Shown here: positions 7,186 through 16,297 of the stretch, piece after piece
Numbering within the stretch: position 1 is the first letter of the stretch
Layout: each line of letters starts with the position of its first letter
Assembly (NCBI GenBank): GCA_004325065.1
Contig: PITI01000220.1
Coordinates: forward strand, 1 to 16,514
Reading direction: 5' to 3'
Source: Hamiltosporidium magnivora
Taxonomy: Eukaryota > Microsporidia > Dubosqiidae
Length of the DNA: 16,514 bases
Position numbers and translations under genes: made by a program
Notes under the pieces: generated by a model
Told to the model about the DNA's origin: nothing
What the model saw: the letters and a program-made list of their open reading frames with translations, nothing else
The model's database searches: none

Positions 7186-8382
7186 ATGGAACAGAAACTT
7201 ACAACAAAAAATCTTACATTTCTTATTATTTGTAATACTATTGGTTCTGGTGTTTTTTTATTCTCACATATTGCATTTTCACATGTACGATCTACTACGG
7301 TGACATTGATTTGTTGGATAATATCTGGTATTATATCTATGGGTATTGGATTGTGTTATGCAGAACTTGGATCTAAATATCCAAAGGATGGTGGAGATGC
7401 TGTTTATTTGACAGAATCTTTTGGTAAATATGCTGGATATATTTTTTCTATCATTTCCGTACTAATTATATTACCAGGTGGTTCTTCAATTATGTGTAAA
7501 AGCATGGGAGAACACTTGAAAATATTAAATATAGAAGAAAATGTAGCTATAGCTTGTATTATACTGATCTTTGGTTTTATAAATATAATTAGAATTGAAT
7601 ATAAAACACAATATTTTCTAACAGGCGCCAAATTGTTCGTTATTGTAATTTTTGTATTTTTTGCCGGTTTATCTCTTTTTTTAAAAACCACCTCTGAAAG
7701 TACATTTAATTCTCCGAATAATGAATTTACAGGAGACAATAAGATTTTTAGAATATTTTCCGTTATATTTAATACCCTCTGGCCATATGATGGTTATAAC
7801 ACAGGAAATTTTATAGCTTCAAAAATATTTAATCCTTCCAAAACATTACCAAGAGCAACAATAATTTCTTTAGTTTTTATAATTTTAATATATCTTTTAA
7901 TAAATGTCTCATTTATGAGAGTTTTGCCTTTTGAAGTGATGGCAGATACAAATTCTTCAATAATGATTGAATATTTTAATTATTTAGATTTTAAAGTTCC
8001 TCTTAAAAATACATTACCATATCTCATAATGATAATACCTGCTGCTGGTACATTAAACGGATCAATATTTGTCAGTATTTCTATTATTAATTCATTTGTA
8101 CCGCCCCAAGCACAAAAAAGAGCTTTGAAATTAGGAATGATTATTTTATATTCGTTTTTAATATATATTTATACCTTTATTAACAAATTAGAAAATATTT
8201 TAGGAAAAATAAGTTTTTGTACTTTTTTGTTTTACGGATTATCCGCAGTTTCACTCATTATATTGAAAAAAAGAGAACGAAAAAATGGTTATGAAGTTAA
8301 TAGAATAATTCCTTATTTTGTAATTATTTTTAGTTTTAGTGTTGTATGTTTTACAGTCATAAAAATATTCAAAGGTAATTAA
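7186..8382 (+). CDS. Amino-acid permease, APC superfamily (LAT-like)
   Basis: This is a membrane transporter of the amino acid-polyamine-organocation superfamily, closest in motifs to the LAT/SLC7 light-chain group. The 398-aa protein has about 11-12 predicted hydrophobic helices. In TM1 is NTIGSGVF (17-24), with the unwound GSG that binds the substrate backbone. CYAELGSKYPKDGGDAVYL (57-75) follows TM2. LWPYDGYN (198-205) in TM6 corresponds to LWAYDGWN of LATs, and NPSKTLPRA (216-224) is the family's conserved loop. NGSIF (291-295) marks TM8. The protein is about 80-130 residues shorter than animal LATs, mainly at the tails and loops, as expected of a compact parasite gene. I see no partner heavy chain. 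It probably imports host amino acids; the substrate cannot be read from sequence. The start is supported by the GGGG motif. Confidence 0.92.
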   Translation: MEQKLTTKNLTFLIICNTIGSGVFLFSHIAFSHVRSTTVTLICWIISGIISMGIGLCYAELGSKYPKDGGDAVYLTESFGKYAGYIFSIISVLIILPGGSSIMCKSMGEHLKILNIEENVAIACIILIFGFINIIRIEYKTQYFLTGAKLFVIVIFVFFAGLSLFLKTTSESTFNSPNNEFTGDNKIFRIFSVIFNTLWPYDGYNTGNFIASKIFNPSKTLPRATIISLVFIILIYLLINVSFMRVLPFEVMADTNSSIMIEYFNYLDFKVPLKNTLPYLIMIIPAAGTLNGSIFVSISIINSFVPPQAQKRALKLGMIILYSFLIYIYTFINKLENILGKISFCTFLFYGLSAVSLIILKKRERKNGYEVNRIIPYFVIIFSFSVVCFTVIKIFKGN

Positions 8383-9009
8383 TAAAATAATTGGAATTAA
8401 AAAAATATTTTTAAAAATATTTTCTTATTTAACTTTTGTATTTATAATTCTATCCTAAACACCGAGAGGTACAAAAGAATCGGAATAATAATATATTTCA
8501 TGATTCTATTTAACTAAAAATTTATTTTATCTTTAATGTTAGTCTTTTAAATAAATAGATTATTCTGTAAATAATTTTATGATTTGTTTTTTTAATTTTT
8601 CGATTTTACTTTTAATAAAATATTTTTTTTCTAATTAAATAAATTAAAATATGCATAAACTTGTAAAGATAAGATAAATTAAAAAAATAAACAACTTTTT
8701 ACTTTTTAAATTATTCATATATTGATTCATTATAATTCTTTATAAATAGCCAGAACATCTCTATTTTTCTTATTTTTATTTGCTCTAAGTATTATTTTTA
8801 ATATCTATGTTATTACTTTCAAATTCTTCACTATAAACTATTATTTGATTGAATGTATGACAAGGAAATAAATATATCTTAAAAATTATAAAATATTTTA
8901 AAATTTAACTATTTTTTACAAATTAGAAAAATAAAATATTCTCTAAAATAATGAAATATGCATATTTTTGAAGCAGTCTCGAACTTACTCAGATACTAAA
9001 AAATTATCA
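8383..9009. other. AT-rich spacer, nothing recognised
   Basis: Downstream flank of the transporter. It includes AATATTTTTAAAAATATT-type palindromic AT runs at about 8404-8422, which could form a weak hairpin in the 3' flank. No ORF is acceptable: the frame beginning at 8968 uses TTG and runs into a satellite-like repeat. Confidence 0.5.
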
Positions 9010-9210
9010 TTCTATTATTACTATCCTTATGCTTACTCTCCTATTATATTCTATAATATAATATATTCTATCACATATCCTATATTATATTATATTCTAT
9101 CTTATATCACATTCATATTCTATCCCATATCATATTCTATCACATATCACATATCATATATCATATTCTATCACATATCATATATCATATTCTATCATAT
9201 AATATATGTC
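9010..9210. repeat. Degenerate satellite of TATCACATATCATATTC type
   Basis: The stretch is built of variants of TTCTATCACATATCATAT with shorter units (ATATCAC, ATATCAT) nested inside. Copies become more regular from about 9090 to 9200. There is almost no G on the + strand. The repeat supplies the last codons of the 104-aa minus-strand gene and creates a spurious Tyr/Ile-rich frame on the + strand. Confidence 0.85.
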
Positions 9211-9492
9211 TTCATAATAAAATTTAAATTCAACTGAAGAAAAATTCTTTGTTAATAATTTTTGACAATCTTTAAGATTAAAAACAATAGAAACTAAAAA
9301 TTGTTCTTTAATCGTTGATATCTGATATAAATATTTATATTCTTGTTTAATATCAGTTATTTCAGTAGAAAATACTTTTTTATTTATAAAATTTTGTGAT
9401 TGAAGTTTGGAAATTATTTTGTTTTTTATATTTTTATTGTTTTGTTTTAGAAGTTTAGCTAAATTAAAAACGGAATTGCTATCTTGGTTCAT
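9178..9492 (-). CDS. Hypothetical protein, 104 aa, 3' end in satellite
   Basis: An ATG frame encodes a 104-residue protein: a polar, helix-prone N-terminal half (MNQDSNSVFNLAKLLKQNNK, then NKIISKLQSQNFINKK) and a more globular C-terminal half (YKYLYQISTIKEQFLVSIVF). I do not recognise a family and see no signal peptide or membrane segment. It is kept as a gene because the coding strand before the ATG reads ACCCTTCTT, the same CCCTT element as beta-tubulin, 3 nt from the ATG. The last dozen codons (EDIYYMIEYDI) come from the satellite repeat, so the natural C-terminus may have been replaced or extended by repeat growth. Confidence 0.55.
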   Translation of the reverse strand: MNQDSNSVFNLAKLLKQNNKNIKNKIISKLQSQNFINKKVFSTEITDIKQEYKYLYQISTIKEQFLVSIVFNLKDCQKLLTKNFSSVEFKFYYEDIYYMIEYDI

Positions 9493-9503
9493 AAGAAGGG
9501 TTT
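9493..9503 (-). promoter_or_regulatory. CCC-type start-proximal motif of the 104-aa gene
   Basis: The coding strand reads AAACCCTTCTT directly before the ATG, with CCC at 9498-9500. Its core matches the beta-tubulin leader exactly (CCCTT). Confidence 0.55.
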
Positions 9504-10586
9504 CAAATAAATAGGAATTATAAAATAATTATTGTAGTATGTTTATAGTATAACAAAATTGTTATAATGTATTATAAAGGTGTATTATACATTTTTAATA
9601 TGTTATAAGATTATTCGGTAACATCTGAAAATGATTCTTTTAAACTCTATTTAGATTATAATAGGTCCTTTGGTTGGATTTAAAAAGGTTATTGGTAGCT
9701 AGAAATTATTTTTAATCAATTTTTTTTTAAAGTTTTAGTGGTTTGTTATTAAAATATGATTTGAACTTAGAAGAATATGTTACTATTAAAAGAAAAAAAT
9801 ATATGATAGAATGAAACATTTAATTATTTAAGTAAACAGAACTTATATTAGAATTAAGCAATTTATATTTTTTATTTGTATTTTGATAAGCTTTTAATAA
9901 AATTTATATTTATTTTTCTAAATTTTAAGATAAATTTTATTAAAAATTGTATTACTATCATAATCTGACAATGGTTAGATAAACTATAGATTGGATTTAT
10001 ATTTAGTGCAAGGAATGTAAAATTAACAAGAATTTGCATGTTAATTTGCTTTATTTGATATTCTAATACATCCGTGGGAAACGTAATCAGGTAAAATTAA
10101 AGGTTTCGTATACTTAGTAACCTTATTTCAAAAAAATCTACCCTGTTTTTTGTAGATATTATAAACTGTATAACGTGTTTATTCAAACTAGAAGAGTTTC
10201 AGAATAAATAAATAAATACAGCATTTCTGTATATGTGCGTAAATTGGGTCCAGACAAATTTGCAAAGTAAGATTTCATAAAAAATGAATATCTTTGTAGT
10301 CACAGCATGTATAATACTTGTATAACATAACATAAAAATTGAATCAATAAACATTTTAGTGCTCGTTGGAGATAAAAAAAGACCTTGTATTAGACATAAC
10401 TCATGTATTCCACAATTTATACACAAAATAAAAGTATAAAAGACATATTTAAGGTTAAATCGTCAGCAATTGATTTTTAAATAACTAAATCGCATATCTT
10501 ATTTAAAATATAGTTACCATACATAATATTAAAAAGATGAAAAATATACGAAGAAATTACAAAATCTACAGCTGCAGCGAAATTGA
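9504..10586. other. AT-rich region without a supported gene
   Basis: There is a perfect 8-bp inverted repeat, TATAACAA-AA-TTGTTATA, at 9549-9566, about 57-74 bp upstream of the 104-aa gene start; it may be chance in AT-rich DNA. The minus-strand frame at 10199-10426 begins with TTG and has no ATG before it, so it is not called as a gene. Confidence 0.5.
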
Positions 10587-10775
10587 TGTTTTTTTTTAAC
10601 CAGCGTATTAGGCAAAGGGTTTTTGCAAAAGCGTTTCAAAAACAAAGTAATTAGTATTGCGGAGGCAGAATTTTTATTGATAAAAAAAATTTATTGCGCG
10701 GTTCTGTTACTCTACCAGAAGAAACACAAGACTATAATGCCCGATTTTGTTCTAAATCTTATCCTTAAAATCTAA
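10587..10775 (+). other. Open frame without an early ATG, possible relic
   Basis: The frame is open for 62 codons between TGA (10584-10586) and TAA (10773-10775), with runs such as GKGFLQKRFKNKVISIAEAE and FLLIKKIYCAVLLLYQKKHK. The only ATG is late (10737). Local G+C is above the flanks. It is not a credible intact gene, but may be part of the same decayed material as 11840-12136. I do not recognise it. Confidence 0.2.
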
Positions 10776-11839
10776 CATAACCATTTTTAATTGTTTTTAA
10801 AATTCGAGAGACGTTTGCAAGATGACCCCAACTTCTGCTACATATTCTCGAAACATCCAGGTTATATTCGATTCCTCCTCACTTTACCATTAGAATAATT
10901 TTATCAAAGTTTCAGCAATTAATTATTCTGAAGTCATAATTATTTCGAATAACTCATAAGAATTTATTCGCTATAAATAATATGAAGGCACTCAGGTTAG
11001 TCTAAGTTATAATCCATCTCCGATTTTCCAACGTATTATGATGTGTATTCTTTGGGTTGTGAAAGCTAAATCACAACTTTTTTTAACTGAACTGAAAAAA
11101 TACCACTTCGCCTCAATACCTTTTAAAACAGTCTATGTATTATTTAGGCAAATCTCGGTATAATATTACAACCATTATGTCTTAAATCCAATTTTTCTAT
11201 ATATTGATATATTCGAAGAGCTGTTTTAAAGTTTCACATATAGAGAACCCGCGGGTGCAAATAACACCTAGATTCCTATACTATCATCGAACATGTATGC
11301 AATGATTGGTTCTCTTTACCATGATATGATATATATCGCGCATGGCTTCCGATCTGGACCATATAGAAAAGGAATCTAAATCGTGTGTCTTCTATTTGAG
11401 ATATAAAGGTCCTAAATATTGAAGGGTTTTTAGAACTATTCCAATATTCTCATCCAATAATGTAGCTCTTGTTGTTGTGAATTCAAAAGTAGGTAGCAAG
11501 TATATTTGGCTTTTGAAAATCAAGCATTCGTCTTCTAGTAAAAATTGATATGAAGATTATTCCCTGACAAACAAAAAAGACTGTAATTGACGCTAATCGT
11601 AACTTTTGAGCTGATATTATGCAATGCTTGACTGCCTATTTTATTTAAGTTCTGTTTTGTAGAAATCGAAACTTCCAAAGAATAATATGCCTGCTTTATA
11701 GGAACATGGTAGAGTATATCTTCTCGTAATTTTATCGGTAACTAATGTTTGAAATAAGCTTTTCTGTAAAAACAATTTCAGCTGGTACCTTTTCCTGGAC
11801 TTCTATAATAATCTTTGCACGCAGAAGAATTTATGAACA

Positions 11840-12136
11840 CTATAGAAAAAATTCGCGACGTTTGTTTGTGAAAAAGCGCTTATTAAGTAGCTCGGATTTT
11901 ACCAGATAACTATCGGATTGCCAGATATCTGTCTCTGCGATTTTTTTGTTTAAACCCATAGGAGCAGACTTGGCATTTACTATTCCCTTATTACGGCTTC
12001 TACGTCTTGATTTACTTACTTGCTGAAGTGATAGTAGCTTTCTACGGAATTTTTTACTTTTTTTATCGAAGGTGCAAAAAGAATATTCATCGAAATTAAA
12101 AGACCGTAAACCACATAGCTCTATCGTCAGGTTGTT
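11840..12136 (-). pseudogene. Coding-like open frame lacking a start, unknown family
   Basis: The minus strand is open for 98 codons from 12136 down to a TAG at 11840-11842, with the only Met internal (ATG at 11957-11959). The inferred peptide is rich in Arg, Lys and Ser with a nucleic-acid-binding look: SFNFDEYSFCTFDKKSKKFR, then QQVSKSRRRSRNKGIVNAKS and APMGLNKKIAETDIWQSD. Past the stop the same frame continues with runs such as RAKIIIEVQEKVPAEIVFTE, again broken by stops. G+C is higher than in the left-half spacers. This is what a decayed gene or mobile element would leave. I cannot name the family. Confidence 0.3.
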
Positions 12137-12758
12137 TTAGAATTTTTAAACTTTTCAATAGGAGCACATTCCTTTAGTGCTTACCTACTACGTTTTTTTA
12201 TAAAGGTTAGATAAATAAGATCGTTTACTATACCATAAGTTTTAGTTTTGAATTTTTTACAAATTAAAAATAGTTTAAAATACAAAAAATTATTCATCGC
12301 TTTGTGATACACAATATAACGATATGTAAAAAAATAATGCAAAGCAGAGATATCGACAGAGTTATAGCAAACTACGCCTTTTGCTACCAATAAAAAGGAA
12401 AAAGATAAGCATGATAGAGCGAAACCGGTAAATTCGAAATTTCATGTTTACGAATATAGCCTTTATTGATCGAAAATATAGAATTAAAGCTGAGATTATT
12501 CTAAAATAATTTATTAAACGAAATATAAACAGGCAAATATATTAGAAATTAAAAACTAGAATTTTAAAGATTTCGGAAATAATATAAATTTGTCTATTAT
12601 TTTATTAAAGATGTAAAATATTGACCATATAGCCGTTTTTAAAGTCAGGATTAAGGTATTTGAGAAGAGTCAGATGAATAAAAGGAAAAACAATAAAATT
12701 ATGATAATAATCATTTTACAAGAGGTATCAAAAATATAGAAACATTTAATTATAGTAT
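12137..12758. other. Spacer with possible frameshifted relic
   Basis: A minus-strand frame at 12181-12390 (69 codons, TTG start) and a short run just below it (ALKECAPIEKFKNSKTT) are in a different frame from the open frame at 11840-12136. They might be its frameshifted upstream part. I see no intact gene. The rest is AT-rich and unremarkable. Confidence 0.25.
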
Positions 12759-13028
12759 TTATTTTAAAATCTTCTTTAAAAAATACGACCAAAGCCATAA
12801 AAGATAAATAAGAAATTGAAGTAAAAAAAATCCTAAATGTTTGTTAAGAGATGAATAACTATTTTGATGAATCGAAGTAATTAAACCAATCAATCTAAAA
12901 CTACTACCTATAAATAACACAAAAAATGCCAGAATTTCATTAAATTTACTTTTAAAAGTATAAATTTTAAGTGTGCTCAAAACCGTGATTGAAAAAACTA
13001 TAATGTATATAAAAAATATAAAATTCAA
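12759..13028 (-). other. Small membrane-protein-like open frame without ATG
   Basis: The frame has 89 codons, beginning with TTG at 13026-13028, and no Met anywhere in the frame after that codon. It has three hydrophobic stretches: about residues 2-20, 31-52 and 66-83 (ending LLWLWSYFLKKILK). A nearby ATG at 13048-13050 is in another frame and stops after five codons. So this is either a small three-helix membrane protein whose start is disrupted by a frameshift, or a relic. I do not recognise it. Hydrophobic frames also arise by chance from T-rich strands. Confidence 0.25.
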
Positions 13029-13353
13029 ATTTTTAGCTTAAAATATTCATTTATAATAAAGCTATAATTATTATTATTCATAAAAATTTTCGGTTGTTCA
13101 TTTGAATTCGTTTTACTTTTTAAATTATTTTCATTTTCAAATATTTTTTATTGGCTATTCCTAAGCATTTATTATTCATAATAAGGGACGAGAACGACCT
13201 AATTATAAACGTAGCGTATTTTCTAATAATGGAAATCCGCTTAGTGATTTGATGTCAAATTAATAATTTTTAGGAATTTTAATTTATTCTAGAAAGTCGT
13301 TTCTTTCTTCAAAAAAATTTAGTTTGCAACGTTAAAATTGCAACAATAATATT
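13029..13353. other. AT-rich spacer, nothing recognised
   Basis: No ORF, RNA gene or strong repeat seen. A short stretch around 13180-13250 (ending in the AATCCGCTTAGTG region) is less AT-rich than its neighbours, but no frame stays open. Confidence 0.4.
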
Positions 13354-13698
13354 TTATTTATTTTGATCTATGTGTTTCATCTTGCTTGCTTTGGAGCATA
13401 TTTTTGTCATTTTCTTTGGCTTTAATTTATATTTGACTCTTCCTCTTGTTTTGATGAAATGCTTTGATTCCAGTAATGTAGTCGGCGATTCTATGTCCAT
13501 TGATTCTGTTATTTGCTTGTCTATTTTTATTCTCGGTTGGATTATATGTAAATGAGATGGCGATTCTTAACAATTTGCTGCCTTTATTACAGCTCCGAAT
13601 ACGTCTTTCGGGTTCTAATTAGCATTAACATGATCAAAATATCTATATATAATAGTTTCTTTTTGTATTTTTGAATATTCTAAACAAGATATGTGGCA
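13354..13698 (-). pseudogene. Decayed coding sequence with two in-frame stops
   Basis: A single minus-strand frame runs for 114 codons from 13698 to the TAA at 13354-13356, interrupted only by TAG (13615-13617) and TAA (13567-13569). The runs look like protein: CHISCLEYSKIQKETIIYRY FDHVNAN, then NPKDVFGAVIKAANC, then SHLHIIQPRIKIDKQITESM and a basic end (TRGRVKYKLKPKKMTKICSK). The C-x3-C and the DVFG stretch faintly recall integrase-type sequences, but I would not assign a family. The + strand frame at 13370-13555 is the antisense shadow of this frame. Confidence 0.35.
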
Positions 13699-13797
13699 TT
13701 ATTTTCACAGAGATTTAATAAGTTTATGAGATTGTTATAATATTTCGTTACAATATCATCTCACGTTTACAAAATTGAAAATAATCTAATATTATAA

Positions 13798-13846
13798 AAA
13801 TAATACAATGATAAAAACAATTGTACTCAATTTAATTGTATTATTT
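13798..13846. repeat. Perfect 12-bp inverted repeat with 25-nt loop
   Basis: AAATAATACAAT at 13798-13809 and its exact complement ATTGTATTATTT at 13835-13846 could form a hairpin. The loop contains a further small palindrome, ACAATTGT. No gene lies next to it that would explain a terminator. Confidence 0.7.
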
Positions 13847-14072
13847 CATTAAGAAACCCATCTTTTTTTCACAAATATCTTTATGATACTATCAAAGGCA
13901 AAGCAAAGAGCTGTATCTCAAATAGATTGGTTCTATACGTGTCTAAGATATCTTTTGTTATAGGATAGCCCCAAAAAGACTCTGACTATAGGCCAATCAT
14001 TTTTATGTTTAACTTTTGTAAGCCAAAGAAAAAAAATTTGAGCTAATTTTCATATTATGAACACAAATAACT

Positions 14073-14432
14073 GTGTTAATTCCTAAAGATCAGCAGAAAG
14101 CTTATATTAGTGTAAATTATCAAAAACCAATTCATCTCAATTTTTACTTGAAAAACAAATATATATACGTCTTGCTGCAAACAGAAAGTTTCATTAAAAG
14201 ATTTTATATTTACCTCATCCTTTTAAATATAAGGCCCGAAAACGAGCACATTATTGAGAAAATATTTAAATTAGTTAATAAAAAAACGCATATATATTTA
14301 GCAGCAAAGGAAAAAATGACACAAGTAGGAAATGTGAGAGATAGATCTTGTATTGGAAACATTATTTTTTTATTAGGTTGTAAGCAACTCAATAAGCTAA
14401 AACACAAAAATGTAAAAATTTACAATGCATAA
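14073..14432 (+). other. 119-codon open frame starting with GTG, uncertain
   Basis: The frame is open from just after a stop at 14058 to TAA at 14430-14432, but begins with GTG; the first in-frame ATG is at about codon 82. The peptide is Lys/Ile/Asn/Tyr-rich with no recognised domain (PIHLNFYLKNKYIYVLLQTE, then KTHIYLAAKEKMTQVGNVRD). There is no CC(C)TT or GGG motif upstream. A eukaryotic gene should have an ATG, so this is either a relic with a lost 5' end or a chance frame. Confidence 0.2.
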
Positions 14433-16297
14433 GGAAACAGATTTAAACTTTAATTTTATTGTAAATCGATGTTCTGAGACTATTTGCGTTTTTTGGATGT
14501 ACGTGTAAAAATTAAATGCGAGGTTTTTGGTTTAAAATATGGGTTTACAAAAAAAACAAAGAAAATTCAGTCACGTATATTACAGCTAAAACCAAATCTC
14601 GATAGTAGATATCAGATACAACATATATGGGACGGTTAATAAAGGTTTGAGTTTATAAATTCGTGTCATTTAAAAAGATTGATTCAAAAATTTTGGTAAG
14701 ATAAAAAAAAATAAGAAATAATATTCTTATCATCAAGAGGCGCTAGGATTATCGAGGAACTGTTTATTCATGTAATTCTGAAACAATATTATGTAACAAA
14801 AGCAAAAAACTGGAATATATGACATTAAAAATATTAAAAAATTTTTAAACGAAAAAAAACATTTATACAAAATACAAAGTTAAATTTTTTTTAGAGAAAT
14901 TTTTAATGTTCAAAGCTTTAATTGTGTTCTACTAATATGTATGCGACCCATGTCGTTCACATTCTACGATATAGATGATCTATTGAACAATTTGTTTACG
15001 AAGAAACAAGGTTTGTAAGAACCAGCTACTAAAGTTTTTATATTCCTAGAACATAGCCAAAAAGATGTATTAACTGTCTTAAAAATTAATTTTTTTTGCA
15101 ATCTCTGAGCATCTGCAGATAATAGCGAAATATACTAAATATGAACAATCCTAACTTAGAGAGAAATGAAATAAAGATTTTATACCTATTGAGAAACATA
15201 AGAAAAATACACAACAGAAAATTCGTCTAAGTATAAAAAATCCAAAATAAGCTTAAAACTATTTTGTTTTTTAGAAAATTACCTGTAGTTACTATAAATT
15301 CTTTAAATAACCTTAAGATAACGCTTAGTTCTCTAGATTTTTTTTAATTTTAAATATATAAAATTTTTATGTGTATGAAGTCTAGAATCCAACTTTGAGA
15401 CATTTAGAAACTCGATTTAGCAAAATAATTACAAGATTACATTAGAAGATTTAATACAAAGTTTAAAAGTATAATATCATCCTGCGATTAAATTTAAACA
15501 CAAAGCGGCATGATAAATTATGATTCGGATTCTGCAAGAATTTTCTTAAAACGAGGCTTCTTAAATAAGACAAGTATTAAAATAAGTCGTTCATAAGTTG
15601 CCTAAACTATCTTGTTACATGACTTTGTAGTGTGTCGTAAACTCATTCTGAGTAACGACATTAACCCCCCCCTAAATAATTATTTAAATAATTATTTCTT
15701 TTACCCCTAATTAGGAGTGAAAATGAAACAAAGATAAGACCTTCAATAAATAAAATTCATTCATTAATTCTTCTAAAACGCCGGCATATGGCATAGTGAA
15801 AAATCTATCTGCGAAATTCCAGCGAAATAAAGTGTTTATTACGAACTTCACAAATAATTTTGATGTTAAAAATAGAGAAGTTAAACTTTTGTAATTACAA
15901 GCCGACTATCCATCAAAATGTCATTTTTAAAATCTCTCATATGATATCCTAAGATTATTTCGTTACAAACTACCATAATATACTCACAATATTCGGAAGA
16001 ATAAAAAAACTGAATTTATTCATAAAACACCCAACTGCATTTCTTGTATGTAAAAAAAAGCTCGGAATCAAAACCAAAACACAATGACACTCAGTAAAAA
16101 CCATATCTAGAAGTTCTAAAAAGACCCGAGAGACATATGCAAACCATACTCATGATATAGGATTTAAGAACGAGGAGAAAAGATTCAAGCCTTTGACTTC
16201 AAAATATGTAACTCAGCTATTCTATACATAAGATAAAAAAATCTTTATTTAAAAGTATCACATCTTTTCAAAATAGTGCCAAGCGTTATATTTGTTT
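14433..16297. other. Gene-less region of about 1.9 kb
   Basis: No credible ORF is visible on either strand. A 25-codon ATG frame at 14941-15018 (MRPMSFTFYDIDDLLNNLFT) is too short to call. The notable features are the C8 run at 15665-15672 and the AT palindrome beside it, listed separately. Composition is AT-rich, with patches of higher G+C that may be eroded mobile elements. Confidence 0.4.
15665..15715. repeat. C8 run followed by a 24-bp perfect palindrome
   Basis: Eight C residues (15665-15672) precede AAATAATTATTT directly repeated at 15674-15697. The half-unit is self-complementary with its neighbour, so the 24 bp form a perfect palindrome. A smaller CCTAATTAGG palindrome follows at about 15706-15715. 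In such AT-rich DNA a C-run next to a palindrome is conspicuous. Confidence 0.7.

Noticed and set aside
8968..9237. Tyr/Ile/Ser-rich + strand frame
   Set aside because: It begins with TTG and is essentially a translation of the satellite repeat.
10199..10426. 75-codon minus-strand frame
   Set aside because: TTG start, no upstream ATG, no start motif, no recognisable domain.
10855..10880. TTCGATTCC resembling a tRNA T-loop
   Set aside because: The flanking bases do not pair into a 5-bp T-stem and no other tRNA arms are visible.
13370..13555. + strand 61-codon frame with an ATG
   Set aside because: Antisense to the longer, hydrophilic, coding-like minus-strand frame at 13354-13698; there is no start motif upstream.
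14941..15018. 25-codon ATG frame (MRPMSFTFYDIDDLLNNLFT...)
   Set aside because: Too short and without a start-site motif or known similarity.
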